Shown here: piece by piece, positions 45,369 to 46,505 of the stretch
Numbering within the stretch: the stretch's first letter is position 1
Layout of the letters: each line of letters opens with the position of its first letter
Origin: Minisyncoccota bacterium
Lineage (GTDB): Bacteria > Patescibacteriota > Minisyncoccia > Phycocordibacterales > UBA918
DNA length: 46,505 bases
Direction of reading: 5' to 3'
Assembly (NCBI GenBank): GCA_021129515.1
Contig: JAJOLD010000001.1
Location: forward strand, 1 to 46,505
The notes under the pieces: model-generated
Told to the model about the DNA's origin: nothing
Databases searched by the model: none
What the model saw: only the letters and a program-made list of their open reading frames with translations
Program-made: the position numbers and the translations under genes

Positions 45369-46490
45369 ATGCAGGCATATACACAGCATTATGTCGGCTA
45401 CCTTATGCTCGTATGCGCTTTCTTTGTTGGTGCATATGAAGCGCATGCACAGGTGTCTATGGCGACCACAACACTGACTGTTAGTATTTGTGGTGACTTT
45501 ATTGTAAACGAAAATGAAGACTGTGATGTCGCTGACCCCTTAGACCAGTACAGTACAACGATTGCTGGACGCACCTGTACGGCTGCTTGTCAGTGGGCGC
45601 CGTATTGTGGTGACGCCATCCTACAAACTATTTATGGCGAGGAGTGTGATGATGGTAACAATATTGATGGTGATTTCTGTGCTGCTGATTGTACTGAGGA
45701 GGATGTTGATTCTGGTGGTGGGTCATCTGGGGGCGGTGGAAGTTCTTCGTCTGGTGGGTCAAACACGGAGCTTGGTGATACGGAAGTGGTAGTTGAAGGA
45801 AAGGCATACCCACAGAGTACCGTGCGTGTCCTTATCGATGGTGTGCAAGATGGTACGGTACGTGCAAATTCACAAGGAGAGTTTTTGTACACCACCGATA
45901 CTGAGCCAGGTACTACTTCGTTTAGCTTTTGGGCAAACGATAGCGAAGGTACTCGGTCGTCAACATTCAATACCACCTTTGATGTGACGCAAGGTGCGGT
46001 GACGAATGTAAATGGTATTTTGATTCCACCAACCCTGCGGGTGAGTGAAACAGAAATTGACCCCGGTGATCAGGTGACCTTGTCGGGACAATCAATCCCT
46101 AATGCAACTATTGAGATATCTATTGATGATGATGCTGATGTGTTTTCCGTCACCACTGATAGTTCGGGTAATTGGTCCTTTGGTTTAAATACCGCGCAAC
46201 TATCCATTGGCACGCACACAATAAAAGTGCGGTTTGTAGAGGGATCAAGTACATTAAAAACAGAAAGTAGTTATGGAACCACCGTGTCATTGTTCGTGGG
46301 GGTAGAAGGACAACCTGCTAATAATTCAGACCTTAACCGAGATGGTTCGGTGAATCTTGTGGACTTTTCTATTTTGGTATTTTGGTGGGGAACAAATGGA
46401 GGAAATTCAAATCCACCTGCTGATATTAATCAAAACGGCAATGTAGGACTCGAAGATTTTTCTATTTTGCTGTTTAATTGGACGGGCTAG
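45369..46490 (+). CDS. Secreted protein with Cys-rich repeat, Ig-like domains and dockerin
   Basis: A 373-aa protein with a signal peptide (LMLVCAFFVGAYEAHA). Residues about 37-111 are a Cys-rich DUF4215-like repeat pair (CGDFIVNENEDCD and CGDAILQTIYGEECDDGNN, ending FCAADC). A Gly/Ser linker (about 114-134) and two Ig-like domains (137-214 and 219-312, with the second starting IDPGDQVTLSGQSIPNATIEI) follow. A type I dockerin ends the protein, with EF-hand loops DLNRDGSVNLVD and DINQNGNVGLED. From the first Ig-like domain on it is a paralogue of the 18318 protein. It is complete: the stop (TAG) lies 15 nt before the window edge. It is translationally coupled to the DUF916-like gene and should bind a cohesin such as that of the 20773 protein. 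Confidence 0.88.
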   Translation: MQAYTQHYVGYLMLVCAFFVGAYEAHAQVSMATTTLTVSICGDFIVNENEDCDVADPLDQYSTTIAGRTCTAACQWAPYCGDAILQTIYGEECDDGNNIDGDFCAADCTEEDVDSGGGSSGGGGSSSSGGSNTELGDTEVVVEGKAYPQSTVRVLIDGVQDGTVRANSQGEFLYTTDTEPGTTSFSFWANDSEGTRSSTFNTTFDVTQGAVTNVNGILIPPTLRVSETEIDPGDQVTLSGQSIPNATIEISIDDDADVFSVTTDSSGNWSFGLNTAQLSIGTHTIKVRFVEGSSTLKTESSYGTTVSLFVGVEGQPANNSDLNRDGSVNLVDFSILVFWWGTNGGNSNPPADINQNGNVGLEDFSILLFNWTG

Positions 46491-46505
46491 TAGAAAAAGT
46501 AAAAA

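Noticed and set aside
1-46505. CRISPR arrays, tRNA, rRNA or tmRNA genes.
   Set aside because: I saw no regularly spaced direct repeats, no cloverleaf with a T-loop GTTCRA motif and no rRNA-like stretches.

Overview
The window looks like a stretch of a Patescibacteria (Candidate Phyla Radiation) chromosome, most likely Parcubacteria. This is inferred from gene style, not from a marker tree. The signs are very large secreted proteins with DUF2341/LamG modules, dockerins of the DFSIL..WWGT type, small Ada-like zinc-domain membrane proteins, SUMF1-fold surface proteins, and start codons that mostly lack strong Shine-Dalgarno sites. The code appears standard: TGA ends the dockerin gene at 20126 at the same place where its paralogue at 46490 uses TAG.

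Layout. 1-1246: the acidic tail of a truncated gene, then a REP-associated (IS200/Y1-like) transposase framed by two long perfect palindromes that share a core. 1249-6071 (minus strand): housekeeping genes cysS, dnaB and recR, with the same 23-nt palindrome placed at the ends of both cysS and dnaB, plus a CorA-type Mg2+ channel behind a strong terminator. 6126-9683: a CtpA-type protease, an rplI (L9)-cyclophilin operon ending in a long structured 3' region and a 40-bp palindromic terminator, rpmA (L27) and a zinc-domain membrane protein. 9743-17166: a zone of gene decay, with a frameshifted umuC, a multiply broken surface-protein gene, an intact secreted beta-helix protein, a frameshifted DUF916-like gene, a small two-TM protein and a SUMF1-like gene with two in-frame stops next to its intact paralogue. 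17990-18260: a tandem array of about 80-nt units that fold into covarying hairpins.

18318-46490 is a cell-surface region. It carries a dockerin protein, an Hsp20, a membrane-anchored cohesin protein, one 19.7-kb gene for a secreted protein of about 6,557 residues, the relic of an ABC permease, a second secreted protein sharing the giant's C-terminal region, a DUF916-like membrane protein and a second dockerin protein with Cys-rich repeats.

How it may work together (inference): the cohesin protein (signal peptide, cohesin, Ig-like region, TM helix, cytoplasmic coiled coil) could dock the two dockerin proteins at the cell surface. The giant protein and its relatives would build the outer layer or adhesins, with ConA/LamG-type modules suited to binding glycans or host surfaces. 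The most interesting items are this cohesin-dockerin set, the giant modular protein, the covarying hairpin array and the palindrome/transposase system.
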